A DNA stretch of 64,000 bases from Corynebacterium renale (GCF_002563965.1 NZ_PDJF01000001.1:1984001-2048000); one strand, 5' to 3'. Positions 44,103 through 53,056 are shown, counted from the first letter of the stretch. Numbers and translations are program-made. The notes: generated by a model not told the origin, from the letters alone.

Positions 44103-44134
44103 AATCCGTCCCCCACACGTGCGGGGGACGGATT
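44103..44134 (+). terminator. intrinsic terminator after rpsA
   Basis: aatccgtccccc / gggggacggatt, a 12-bp perfect stem with an 8-nt loop, followed by atttgttt. 20 nt past the stop. Confidence 0.9.
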
Positions 44135-44152
44135 ATTTGTTTACATGCGCAG

Positions 44153-44177
44153 CTTAAGTTCAGAGGGTCGTTGCAAC
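44153..44177. repeat. left terminal inverted repeat, IS copy B
   Basis: Same 25-bp end as 38812-38836, opposite orientation. Confidence 0.9.
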
Positions 44178-44199
44178 ACTTTCCCTAAGGAGTGTGGCA

Positions 44200-45839
44200 A
44201 TGACTACCAGTTATGGGCCTTATCATTCGTTATCCGAGTCTGATCGTGTACGACTAATCGCGTTAGTGACACGCGGTCGCAGCGTGCGTTCCTCCGCCTA
44301 TGAAATCGGCTGTAACTACGGACATGCGTTAAATTTTTGCCACGCCCACAAACTCATCGAACCACGCAAGAGACAACGACCACTTAATCACAACACCCCG
44401 GTTATCAAAGAGTTCCTGACACGTGTTCGACATGGACAATCAGTCCACGCCGCGGCAGTTCAATGCGGAATCAATGACACTGCTGCGTATGCGATTGCAA
44501 TGGATGCCGGCTGTCATATCCGCTTAAGCAGGTACCAGCGCAGGGTTCGGCAGACTCAACTTCGTGTGGAATACCTCCGGCTACGTTTAGCAAGTGTGCC
44601 TTCTGGTGATGCTGGGCGTGCACTCGGTATTGAGAGATCGATGAGGCAAGATTTCGAACGCGGTCTGTTTAAAACAAACGGCTCACGCAAAGAGTTCGTC
44701 GGTGTTGGTATCGATGCCATCACGTATAAAAGACTTATGATCACGCTGCGCCAACGCCATGATCTCGTTGACTCTGGACGATTGCGTCCACCGGCATTGC
44801 CACATGGGGTTGATCCATACAAACCTATTAGCGCTCGCTATATCTGCTTCGAAGAACGAGTACTTATTGCTGATTTGCTGCGTGAGCATACCTCGGTTCG
44901 TGAAATCAGTCGCCGACTTGGGCGAAGTGCTTCATCAATTGCTCGAGAAATTAGACGCAATCGCAGTGCGGAAGGCCCGTATCGTGCAGAAACTGCTCAG
45001 TTGAAAGCGTGCGCACGTCGGCTGCGTCCTAAACTACCCAAGTTATTAGCAGATAAACGATTATGGGAGTACGTGTGTAATGGGTTGCGGGCACAATGGT
45101 CGCCTGAACAGATTGCTCATCGACTCCCTGTTGATTTTCCCGATGACAAGGACATGCGTATTAGCCACGAAACTATCTACGATGCTTTCTACCTGCAGTC
45201 GAAAGGTAAGCTCAGTGAGCTAGGTTTGACACTGCCTCGGGGTAGGAAGAAACGCAAGAAACGACTCCCCCGGGTTGACACTCCTACTCAGCAACGATTC
45301 GTTGATGACATGATCATGATCGATGAACGACCTGAAGAAGTCGCTGAGCGTATTTTGCCTGGACACTGGGAAGGGGACCTCATTTTAGGCAAAATAACAA
45401 ATCAGCAGTGATCACTTTGGTGGAACGTGTCAGCAGGTTCGTCGTGTTAGGTCACCTGCCTGGGCGCCATAGCAGTGATGAGGTACTTGCAGCGTTAAAG
45501 AAAACAGTTGGCACGATCGACGAAGCGATGTGGTCATCGATTACCTGGGATCAGGGAAGCGAGATGGCTGGTCATAAGGCTTTTACGATGGCTACAGATA
45601 TACCCATTTATTTCTGTCATCCTGGTTCACCATGGGAACGTGGAAGTAACGAGAATACTAACGGGCGACTCCGGCGGAATCTTCCGAAAAGTAGTGATTT
45701 GTCAGTCTACAGCGCACATGATCTTGAAATGATTGCCAATATCCACAACCACACACCACGTAAAGCATTGCAATGGAAGACTCCGGCGGAAGTTATGGCA
45801 GAGGCTCTGGCACAAACCGGTAGCATTAGACGGGATTAA
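44200..45839 (+). pseudogene. IS30-family transposase, frameshifted copy
   Basis: Same protein as copy A up to HWEGDLILGK. There the A-run is four bases long (45391-45394) instead of five in copy A (37594-37598 on the other strand). The frame then reads ITNQQ and stops at 45411, and the rest of the DDE core continues in another frame from about 45408 to 45839. The break falls between the first and second catalytic Asp, so the product should be inactive unless ribosomes slip on the A-run. A homopolymer sequencing error is possible. Confidence 0.88.
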
Positions 45840-45847
45840 TCGTCGTT

Positions 45848-45872
45848 GTTGCAACGACCCCTAGAATTCAAG
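45848..45872. repeat. right terminal inverted repeat, IS copy B
   Basis: Same 25-bp end as 37116-37140, opposite orientation. Confidence 0.9.
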
Positions 45873-45949
45873 TGTTCGAACAACCTCAGCTGAGATGTCT
45901 GCCCCTCGGTTTAACGTACGGAACTACATCACTAACCAAGGAGGTTCCC

Positions 45950-46288
45950 ATGGAACACAGCACAGGACTCGAAATCATCCGTAAAATGCCGCTGCCCACA
46001 TCGTGGTGGGCAAAAGTCGGATACCCCACCCGTAAGGTGCATGAAGCAACCAGCGCAAGCATTGAAGCGCTAGAAGGCCCCTATGAAGGAACTACGGCCT
46101 TCGTGGACGAAAAAGCGATCATGCGCCACGCGCACACGTGGGCATCCGAGAACACAGACCCGGCACTAGCACCTATTGCCCAGGCAATTCTTGCGGGCAA
46201 AATCCAACCGGGCTTCCACCGGCGGTGGTTGACGGCGTGGCACAGACCGCCGTACGTGCGTGGTGGCGGGCAAAGCAAGAACGCCTAA
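45950..46288 (+). CDS. hypothetical protein, probably frameshifted near its 3' end
   Basis: A 112-codon frame with a strong AAGGAGG 6 nt before ATG 45950. It contains LPTSWWAKVGYPTRKVHEA and ALAPIAQAILAGKIQPGF. After GF (about 46216) it turns into Trp/Arg/Pro-rich sequence that looks non-coding. One added base at the tt of 46214-46215 would instead give PPAVVDGVAQTAVRAWWR and then AKQERLKRLDQLNLD, ending TAA at 46317, a far more natural C-terminus. The true or ancestral gene probably spans 45950-46317. I do not recognise the family. It begins 78 bp right of IS copy B. Confidence 0.65.
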   Translation: MEHSTGLEIIRKMPLPTSWWAKVGYPTRKVHEATSASIEALEGPYEGTTAFVDEKAIMRHAHTWASENTDPALAPIAQAILAGKIQPGFHRRWLTAWHRPPYVRGGGQSKNA

Positions 46289-46428
46289 AGCGCTTGGACC
46301 AATTGAATCTGGACTAACCTCCGCGACCCACGCCACATATGTGAATTGACGTTAATTCCCACACGGAACCACATCTGATTGGTTGTCCTAATGTGGTATC
46401 GGACATTGACCCGGCTTAGACTATGCAT

Positions 46429-47439
46429 GTGACAACTGCGCAGCATAATTCCCCACACCCGAAACCCGCCGAGAGGGCGTCGACAAGCAAGTCACCCAAG
46501 TCGAAGCATTCCCTCCCACCCGCGGGTCCTGCGTGGGGTGGCAGCCTCATGGGCACCTCGATCGTGGCCACACTTGTCCACCACGACGGTTTCCCACAAG
46601 CTGCGGTGTTCTTCGCGGTTCTCGCCACGGGCATCCTCGGTGTTATTTGCGCTGGCCTGGTGTATCACCGGCCACAACTGCTGCGCGCCGAAATGCCATC
46701 GTGGGCAATGTTCTTTATCGGGATCATCGCGCTCGGTTCCGCGTGGACCACGATTACTGAGAATCCAGAGTGGAGTTTCCTCGGATTTTGGATAGGTACT
46801 CCCCTGTGCATCATCGTGTATGTGATTCAGCTCGGTAGTTTCACCGGGAATCCGGCGTTTACGTGGGGGTTGCCCCTTGTCGGCCCCATGATTGCAGCTA
46901 CGACCGCAGGCAACTTGGTGCCGTTCTACGGCGAGGTGTACCAGCTGTTCGGGCGCGTGCTTTTTCTCATGTCTTTTGTCACTGCGATCCCCGTCTTTAC
47001 CTACGTCTACGTGTCCCTGTGGCGCGGCAAAGTGGATATCAGTGGGCCACTTGCAGCGACAACTTGGATTCCTCTGGGGGTGGTGGGCCAGTCAACCTCT
47101 GCGGTAAATGTCTTGCTGCCAGACGCCGTGGAAGTTGTCTACGGTTCCATCATGCTCAGCATCGGCGTGCCGCTGGCACTCTTTGCCATGAGCCGTTTTT
47201 ACAGCGCGGTACTGCGGTGGGTCGACTATGCGCCCGCATGGTGGGCATCGACATTCCCCACCGGAACGATCAGCCTGGGGAGCTACCACCTGTCGATGGC
47301 GTCGGGCCAGTCATGGCTGGAAGTGATTTCTTACATCGTCCCAGTTTTGCTGCTTTTCCACTGGTGCTTGTGCGTGGCACGCTTCGTAAGTTGGTGCGCG
47401 TCAGGCCTAAAGCGCAAGGATATGCACCCGACTGCATAA
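46429..47439 (+). CDS. TDT-family (SLAC1/TehA-like) transporter
   Basis: A membrane protein of about 336 residues with about ten hydrophobic helices. It belongs to the tellurite-resistance/dicarboxylate transporter family: PAGPAWGGSLMGTSIVATL at the first helix and conserved Phe, Gly and Pro in FTWGLPLVGPMIAATTAG and TTWIPLGVVGQSTSA. The substrate is unknown (anions, sulfite or dicarboxylates in the family). The start is probably GTG 46429: TAGACT (46417-46422) ends 6 nt before it (leaderless), while ATG 46423 touches that box. The 111-bp region before it shows only A/T-rich inverted repeats. Confidence 0.85.
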   Translation: MTTAQHNSPHPKPAERASTSKSPKSKHSLPPAGPAWGGSLMGTSIVATLVHHDGFPQAAVFFAVLATGILGVICAGLVYHRPQLLRAEMPSWAMFFIGIIALGSAWTTITENPEWSFLGFWIGTPLCIIVYVIQLGSFTGNPAFTWGLPLVGPMIAATTAGNLVPFYGEVYQLFGRVLFLMSFVTAIPVFTYVYVSLWRGKVDISGPLAATTWIPLGVVGQSTSAVNVLLPDAVEVVYGSIMLSIGVPLALFAMSRFYSAVLRWVDYAPAWWASTFPTGTISLGSYHLSMASGQSWLEVISYIVPVLLLFHWCLCVARFVSWCASGLKRKDMHPTA

Positions 47440-47531
47440 TTTTCCGGAAAAAGGGTGAGTTCGTTTCAGTGATGGAACCTATACCTACTAGTGTGTAATG
47501 GGTATTTACCCAATTACTACTGTAGGTGTAT

Positions 47532-48455
47532 ATGTCTTCTACCAGTCCGCTCACTGCGGTCGGAAACCTGGTTAAGGGTGCACTCATCGGCATGGCCGAG
47601 CTCGTGCCCGGAATCTCAGGTGGCACCGTCGCCCTGATTGTGGGCATTTACGAGCGCGCGCTCCACAACGGCAATCTCCTTATCGACGCCGTCAAGGACC
47701 GCTCAGCTCAAAAATTCAAAGAGGTCGACTGGCCTTTCCTTATCGCTATCGCACTCGGCATGGTGGGAGCCGTCTTCGGGATGTCCACCGTCATGCACAG
47801 CTTCGTGGAGAATTACCCCGAAATATCCAAGGGCCTTTTCCTTGGAATGGTCGCGGTGTCGATTCTCGTGCCACTTGGCATGGTTGACCCCCGCGAAGCT
47901 AAAGCAAAGCGGCTCAAACTGGTCATACTCTTCGCTCTTGGCGCACTGGCTGCGTTCTTCGGCACCGGTTTTACTTCCACTCCCCACGAAAATCCCTCGC
48001 TGATCATGATTTTCTTCGCGGCGATGGTTGCCGTGTGTGCCCTGATCCTCCCCGGACTTTCCGGTTCATTCCTCTTGCTGGCAATGGGCTTGTACAGCCC
48101 GGTTATGGAATCGTTGAGCAATCGCGAATGGGATGTCATCCTCGTTTTCGTTCTCGGTGCAGTTGTGGGCGTGACCTGCTTTGTTAAGTTCCTGGACTGG
48201 CTGCTAAGCACGCACCGGACCGTCACACTGATCTTCATGGCCGGCCTCATGCTCGGTTCTTTGCGTGCCCTGTGGCCATGGCAGACTGACCACGCCGACT
48301 TGTTGGCACCGTATGGTAACCAACTTCCCGTCTGGTTTGCCGTTGCGGTTGGCGCTCTTGCCGTGGCCGGTCTGTTGTTCTACGACTACCGCCAGGGCCG
48401 CTCTGGATCTACGCCTGGCCACTCGGAGGTAAAGGAAGAGAGCGATCCACAATGA
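47532..48455 (+). CDS. DUF368 membrane protein (polyprenyl-phosphate translocase family)
   Basis: A 307-residue protein with about eight membrane helices and the DUF368 signature AELVPGISGGTVALIVGIYERA (about residues 19-40) and a second half with LILPGLSGSFLLLAMGLYSP. Members (PopT) were recently shown to move undecaprenyl phosphate back across the membrane; in corynebacteria the carrier is decaprenyl phosphate (inference). TACTGT (47518-47523) ends 8 nt before ATG 47532, suggesting leaderless expression. The stop overlaps the next start (ATGA), coupling it to an amino-acid ABC transporter, which is unexpected. Confidence 0.85.
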   Translation: MSSTSPLTAVGNLVKGALIGMAELVPGISGGTVALIVGIYERALHNGNLLIDAVKDRSAQKFKEVDWPFLIAIALGMVGAVFGMSTVMHSFVENYPEISKGLFLGMVAVSILVPLGMVDPREAKAKRLKLVILFALGALAAFFGTGFTSTPHENPSLIMIFFAAMVAVCALILPGLSGSFLLLAMGLYSPVMESLSNREWDVILVFVLGAVVGVTCFVKFLDWLLSTHRTVTLIFMAGLMLGSLRALWPWQTDHADLLAPYGNQLPVWFAVAVGALAVAGLLFYDYRQGRSGSTPGHSEVKEESDPQ

Positions 48456-49372
48456 AAAAACGCACACCGTTGATGACGGTGCCAGCCGTGCTGGCAAGCG
48501 TTGCACTGCTATCTGGTTGCGTCACCAACTCTGAAACCGGGACTCCCGAAGGCTGGGAGCCTATACTTCCGGAGGCCGATGCCGATGTGATGGCTTTGGT
48601 TCCTGAGGATATTGCTGCTCGCGGCACCATCTCTATTGGCACGAACCCTCCGTTTGCGCCGTTCCAGTTTAAAGACTCCGCCGGCAACATCATCGGCGTG
48701 GAGATGGACCTCGCCGCAGCGACTGCCTCCATCATGGGGCTGGACTTGGAGATTGTGCAGCAAGAATTTGCCATGATTCTCCCGGCTGTGGACGCGGGAA
48801 CCCTGGACTTTGGCGCCTCCGGTTTCACTGATACTGAAGAACGTCGCGAACGCTACGACTTCATCGACACGTTCTTCGCGGGCATTCAGTGGGCGCAGCG
48901 CGTCGACGAGCCCACCGTCGATCCTGACAACGCCTGTGGCTTGACTGTTGCGGTACAGCGCAACACTGTCCCCGAGACCGATGACCTTCGTCCGAAGAAC
49001 GAAAAGTGCATCGAAGAGGGCAAGGACGAAATCGAAATCCTCTCCTACGAAACCGCTGACCAGGCAGCCACCGCTCTGGTCGTGGGGCGGGCGGATGCCT
49101 TCGTTGCCGACTCCCCCGTCACCGCGTGGACGATCGAGCGTGCCGACGGCCAGCTCAAGAACACCGGCGACATGTACGATGCCGCGCCGTATGGCTACGC
49201 CTCGCCAAAAGGTTCGCAGCTGACCGAAGCACTGGCTGCAGCGTTCCAGAAGCTGATTGATTCCGGCGATTATCAGCGGATTATGGATCAGTGGAATATT
49301 CAGAGCGGGCTCGTTGAAGAATCGTTGATTAACGAAGTCCCCTATAAAGAATTTTTGGCCGGAAGAAGGTAA
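48452..49372 (+). CDS. amino-acid ABC transporter substrate-binding lipoprotein
   Basis: A 306-residue family 3 solute-binding protein. The signal peptide MKKRTPLMTVPAVLASVALLSGC ends in a lipobox with Cys23. The mature part has RGTISIGTNPPFAPFQFKDS and DLAAATASIMGLDLEIV as in polar/basic amino-acid binders, and ends in DYQRIMDQWNIQSG. Anchored outside the membrane; it hands substrate to the permease 3 bp downstream. The substrate is not identifiable from sequence alone. Confidence 0.93.
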   Translation: MKKRTPLMTVPAVLASVALLSGCVTNSETGTPEGWEPILPEADADVMALVPEDIAARGTISIGTNPPFAPFQFKDSAGNIIGVEMDLAAATASIMGLDLEIVQQEFAMILPAVDAGTLDFGASGFTDTEERRERYDFIDTFFAGIQWAQRVDEPTVDPDNACGLTVAVQRNTVPETDDLRPKNEKCIEEGKDEIEILSYETADQAATALVVGRADAFVADSPVTAWTIERADGQLKNTGDMYDAAPYGYASPKGSQLTEALAAAFQKLIDSGDYQRIMDQWNIQSGLVEESLINEVPYKEFLAGRR

Positions 49373-49375
49373 AAG

Positions 49376-50386
49376 ATGGATAACTCGTCAGAGAAGGAAA
49401 AGGGGGCGCAGGTGACGTCGCACAGCAGCAGCGCACACGGCCACTATGTCAACGACGGAACCCGGCCAGCAGGGCCGAAGCCTATTAAGGCTGTTCCGCT
49501 GAAGCATCCGGGCCGCTGGGTCGCGGCAATTATCGTGCTAGCTATTGCCGTCTGGTTCGTTATCGACGCGCTAGGCAACGAGGCCTACGGCTGGGACACG
49601 TACCGGCAGTACCTCTTTGATACCCGGATTGCGAAGGCAGCTGTACACACCATCACGATTACGGTGCTAGCCATGATCTTGGGTGTCATCCTGGGCGTTC
49701 TTGCAGCAGTCATGCGCATGAGCCCCAACCCTGTATTCCGTGGCGTGAGCTGGGTCTTCCTCTGGATTTTCCGGGGCACACCAATCTACGTGCAGCTGGT
49801 GTTCTGGGGTCTACTTGGTTCGCTGTACCAAGCGATTACGATCGGCTCTTTCTCCATCAGTTTGGAGGGCGTGCTTTCTAATATGTTCGTTCTCGCAGTG
49901 TTGGGGCTTGGCCTGAACGAGGGCGCGTACATGGCTGAGATTGTCCGGTCTGGCATCCAAGCAGTTCCTGAGGGCCAGTTGGAAGCGTCCAAGGCGCTCG
50001 GCATGAGCTGGGGCCTGACCATGCGCCGTACTGTCCTGCCGCAGGCGATGCGCATCATCATCCCGCCGACCGGTAACGAATTCATCTCGCTGCTCAAGAC
50101 CACTTCCCTGGTCGTTGCTATTCCGTACACCCATGAGCTGTACGGCCGCTCGATGGATATCGCGAACGCTCTCTTCGACCCAGTACCGATGCTTTTGGTC
50201 GCCGCGACCTGGTACCTTGCCATTACGTCGTTGCTCATGGTCGGCCAGCATTACCTGGAAAAGTACTACGAGCGTGGTGCCACCCGCGAACTCACCGCCC
50301 GCCAGTTGGCAGCGCTTGCCGACGCCGAAGGAGCCCTCCCCGGCAACGTCACCGTCATCCCTGAGCCTGAAAAGAGGTCCCGTTAA
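49376..50386 (+). CDS. amino-acid ABC transporter permease
   Basis: A 336-residue HisM/GlnP-type permease with about five or six helices (residues 55-310). The EAA loop that contacts the ATPase is [20 protein letters not shown], followed by [18 protein letters not shown] polar N-terminal extension of about 45 residues ([20 protein letters not shown]) precedes the first helix. GAAGG lies before ATG 49376. The stop overlaps the ATPase start by one base (TAATG). Confidence 0.94.
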   Translation: MDNSSEKEKGAQVTSHSSSAHGHYVNDGTRPAGPKPIKAVPLKHPGRWVAAIIVLAIAVWFVIDALGNEAYGWDTYRQYLFDTRIAKAAVHTITITVLAMILGVILGVLAAVMRMSPNPVFRGVSWVFLWIFRGTPIYVQLVFWGLLGSLYQAITIGSFSISLEGVLSNMFVLAVLGLGLNEGAYMAEIVRSGIQAVPEGQLEASKALGMSWGLTMRRTVLPQAMRIIIPPTGNEFISLLKTTSLVVAIPYTHELYGRSMDIANALFDPVPMLLVAATWYLAITSLLMVGQHYLEKYYERGATRELTARQLAALADAEGALPGNVTVIPEPEKRSR

Positions 50387-51153
50387 TGAGCACGCCGATG
50401 ATTGAAATGAAGCAGGTCTGCAAATCCTTCGGCCAACTTGAAGTGCTCAAGGGCATCGATCTGGTAGTGCCGAAAGGTACTGTCACCTGTCTTATCGGGC
50501 CGTCCGGTTCCGGTAAGTCCACTCTGCTGCGCTGCGTGAACCACTTGGAGAAGGTCACCGCGGGCCGCCTCTACGTGGATGGCCAGCTGATTGGCTACAA
50601 GGAAAAGGATGGCACCCTCTACGAAATCTCGGAGAAGGAAGCTGCCAACCAACGCGCCGGAATCGGCATGGTCTTCCAACAGTTCAACCTGTTCCCACAC
50701 CGCACTGCGGTAGAGAACATCATGGAAGCGCCGGTCCACGTGAAGAATGTGCCTGCCGATCAAGCCCGCACTAAGGCCCTGGAACTGTTGGACATGGTGG
50801 GATTAGCGCACAAGGCTGACGCCTACCCTGCCCAGCTTTCCGGTGGACAACAGCAGCGCGTCGCAATCGCACGTGCGGTCGCGATGGAGCCGAAGCTCAT
50901 GCTTTTCGATGAACCCACGTCCGCCCTCGACCCCGAGCTTGTGGGAGAAGTCCTCCGGGTGATGAAGGAACTGGCGAACCAGGGAATGACCATGCTGGTT
51001 GTTACCCACGAGATGGGTTTTGCGCACGAGGTTGCCGACCAAATCGTGTTTATGGACGGTGGCGTAGTCGTAGAATCCGGCACGCCTGAACAGGTTCTAG
51101 ATAACCCACAGCACGAGCGCACGCAGAGCTTCTTACATTCGTTTAACAAGTAA
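50386..51153 (+). CDS. amino-acid ABC transporter ATP-binding protein
   Basis: A 255-residue GlnQ-type ATPase. Walker [10 protein letters not shown] (about 36-44), Q-loop QQFNLFP, signature [14 protein letters not shown] (about 149-162), Walker [15 protein letters not shown] and the H-loop THEMGFA. It has a 15-residue insertion after Walker A ([13 protein letters not shown]) seen in some actinobacterial members. Third gene of the transporter; nothing terminator-like was seen in the 81 bp after it. Confidence 0.95.
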   Translation: MSTPMIEMKQVCKSFGQLEVLKGIDLVVPKGTVTCLIGPSGSGKSTLLRCVNHLEKVTAGRLYVDGQLIGYKEKDGTLYEISEKEAANQRAGIGMVFQQFNLFPHRTAVENIMEAPVHVKNVPADQARTKALELLDMVGLAHKADAYPAQLSGGQQQRVAIARAVAMEPKLMLFDEPTSALDPELVGEVLRVMKELANQGMTMLVVTHEMGFAHEVADQIVFMDGGVVVESGTPEQVLDNPQHERTQSFLHSFNK

Positions 51154-51234
51154 GCTGCGGGATTCAACTCTCGGCCTGGTTTCTGTCAGGGAACTGGTCG
51201 AGGGTTGACGTGTATTCGGCCCCGGAAAGCGGGC

Positions 51235-51984
51235 TTACTCCCCCACTACAGAAATCACGCCGCGCGTCATTGTGACGATGCCACCTGTCGCAGCTAACCC
51301 AAGCGCTAGCTTGTAGGCTTTACCGCGTTCCACGTGCTTGGAAATCTGGATGCCTGTGGCAATACCGGCACACATCGCAAGACCGCCGGCAACCCAAATC
51401 CACGGGTTGGTGTGCTCCAGCGATGCCGCGCCGAGCCCTACTTTGAGTACGAAAGAAAATAACCCAGAAACGAAGAAACACGGTTGCAGGGTTGCTGCGT
51501 ATTTGCGCTGTTCCCATCTCGACGCCTGGGCGTATACAGTCAGTGCCGGCCCGGCGATTCCGGCTAACGCGTTCATGAATCCAGCTGCTATTCCCGCGCC
51601 AACGGCGGGGCCTCCGCCGTGCGCTGGCGGGAAGGCGGACTTAAACCAGGTGACTATCGCGAGCGCGACCAACAACAGCCCACCCACCGCAATCTGGAGA
51701 ACATCCGCGGGCGCTTCGCGCACCACGAGTGCCCCTGGAATCGCACCTAACACAAGAGCTGGCGCTAGGAATTTCAGAATTTTCCAGTCGATGTTCTTCC
51801 GCACGTTCACGCTGATCAACGCAGCATTCACGCACGCGAGCACATTCACAACAAGGATGCCTTCAACCGGCCCCAACAAGAGTGCCAGCACCGGGCCGCC
51901 GATGAGCCCCAACCCCATGCCGGAGACGCGTTGCATGCACGATCCGACGAATACGGTCAGGAAAACGACGAACAACGCAACCAT
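51235..51984 (-). CDS. TSUP (TauE/SafE)-family membrane transporter
   Basis: A 249-residue protein with about eight helices and internal two-fold repeats, the TauE/SafE/YfcA family (GMGLGLIGGPVLALLLGPVEGILVVN; GIAAGFMNALAGIAGPALTVYAQ). Members export sulfite, sulfoacetate or other organosulfur anions; the substrate here is unknown. It is 6 bp downstream of the coaD stop on the same strand and converges with the ABC transporter. Confidence 0.88.
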   Translation of the reverse strand: MVALFVVFLTVFVGSCMQRVSGMGLGLIGGPVLALLLGPVEGILVVNVLACVNAALISVNVRKNIDWKILKFLAPALVLGAIPGALVVREAPADVLQIAVGGLLLVALAIVTWFKSAFPPAHGGGPAVGAGIAAGFMNALAGIAGPALTVYAQASRWEQRKYAATLQPCFFVSGLFSFVLKVGLGAASLEHTNPWIWVAGGLAMCAGIATGIQISKHVERGKAYKLALGLAATGGIVTMTRGVISVVGE

Positions 51985-51990
51985 GGCGGG

Positions 51991-52470
51991 TTACTCGTGG
52001 TATTTCGAATTCACGGCAGCGACTACGTTATCGGGAACCAGGCCTTCGATACTTCCGCCATACTTGGCTACCTCTTTGCACAGCGAGGAGGACACGTACC
52101 CGTACTTTTCGTCAGTCATCAGGAAGAAGGTGTCTACCCCGGATAGGCGACGGTTCATCTGCGCCATGGGGACTTCGTAGTCGTAGTCCAAGGAGGATCG
52201 CAATCCCTTGACTAGTGCTCCGACTCCGTGCTCCGTGGTGTAATCAACGAGAAGGCCTCCCCAGGTGTCCACCGTCACATTCGGGATATGGCGCGTGGCC
52301 TCGCGGATTAGGCCCATTCGTTCTTCCACTGTAAACAGACCGGAGGCTTTGTTGGGGTTTGCGGTCACGAGCACAATGAGTTCGTCGAACTGTCGGCTCG
52401 CGCGCTCCACGATGTCCAGGTGCCCGAACGTGATTGGGTCGAAGGACCCGGGGACTACGGCCTTACGCAT
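51991..52470 (-). CDS. coaD: phosphopantetheine adenylyltransferase
   Basis: A 159-residue enzyme of CoA synthesis. The nucleotidyltransferase motif TFGH lies in GSFDPITFGHLDIV (residues 8-21), and the conserved KGLRSSLDYDYE and SSLCKEVAKYGG follow. The start was fixed at ATG 52470 (MRKAVVPGSFDP), 2 nt after the rsmD stop, with GAGAAAG upstream; the longer frame is read-through of rsmD sequence. It has a CoA-pathway partner, coaE, 15 kb away. Confidence 0.96.
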   Translation of the reverse strand: MRKAVVPGSFDPITFGHLDIVERASRQFDELIVLVTANPNKASGLFTVEERMGLIREATRHIPNVTVDTWGGLLVDYTTEHGVGALVKGLRSSLDYDYEVPMAQMNRRLSGVDTFFLMTDEKYGYVSSSLCKEVAKYGGSIEGLVPDNVVAAVNSKYHE

Positions 52471-52472
52471 AA

Positions 52473-53042
52473 TTATTCGGCTTTCTCGTACACGGCCATG
52501 TCCATGCGGGCAATGCCGTAGGTGCGCTTCTTCAGCTTTTGGGTGGTTGGGTGGAAGTCGGCGGGCCAAGCGGTCTCGGGGGATTCGCGGTGGCGTTCGA
52601 CGACGACCACGGCGCCGTCGATAAGCAATGGGCGCAGCGCGTTTACCATCTCAGTGACGTCCTCATCTGGGAGGTCATAGGGTGGGTCAGCGAGGATCAT
52701 GTCGAAGTGCTCGCGGGGGGCGGATTTCACCCACGTGGAGACTTTCATCTCATCGACGCGGGCGCCGGGCATATTCACTTTGGCAATGTTGTGTTCGATA
52801 ATTTTGACCGCTGGCTTGTGGTTTTCCACGAGCACCACCGAATCGGCGCCCCGGGACAGGGCTTCCAGCCCCAACGCCCCGGAACCGGCGAAGAGATCAG
52901 CGACGGTACGGCCATTGAAACCGAAGCGGACCTGCAGGGAGGAAAAGAGGCCTTCCTTAGCCCGGTCAGAGGTTGGCCGGGTCCCCTCCGGTGGCACTTT
53001 GAGGGTGCGTCCTCGGGCATTGCCGGACACGATGCGGGCCAT
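52473..53042 (-). CDS. rsmD: 16S rRNA (guanine-966-N2)-methyltransferase
   Basis: A 189-residue RsmD-type enzyme. MARIVSGNARGRTLKVP and TRPTSDRAKEGLF are typical of its N-terminus, VADLFAGSGALGLEALSRGA is the SAM-binding motif I, and ILADPPYDLPDED is the catalytic DPPY motif. The pair rsmD-coaD is very common. It lies 14 bp after recG. Confidence 0.95.
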   Translation of the reverse strand: MARIVSGNARGRTLKVPPEGTRPTSDRAKEGLFSSLQVRFGFNGRTVADLFAGSGALGLEALSRGADSVVLVENHKPAVKIIEHNIAKVNMPGARVDEMKVSTWVKSAPREHFDMILADPPYDLPDEDVTEMVNALRPLLIDGAVVVVERHRESPETAWPADFHPTTQKLKKRTYGIARMDMAVYEKAE

Positions 53043-53056
53043 AGTTTCCTCCAGTA

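Larger units (their letters stand above)
44153..45872 (+). mobile_element. IS30-family insertion sequence, copy B (frameshifted)
   Basis: 1720 bp, inverted relative to copy A and, as far as I can compare by eye, identical except for one missing A. Terminal inverted repeats are at 44153-44177 and 45848-45872. The bases outside are cag (44150-44152) and tgt (45873-45875); they do not match each other but match the flanks of copy A crosswise. The left ends of both copies face the segment 38837-44152. Confidence 0.95.

Noticed and set aside
37116..45872. Composite transposon made of two IS30 copies carrying polA and rpsA
   Set aside because: The outermost flanks (ctg left, tgt right) do not form a duplication, the cargo is core housekeeping genes in their usual neighbourhood, and the crosswise flank matches fit inversion instead.
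45873..45882. Palindrome tgttcgaaca beside IS copy B as an SOS box or attachment site
   Set aside because: Ten bases at an IS junction with no repair gene downstream; its first three bases are explained as target duplication.
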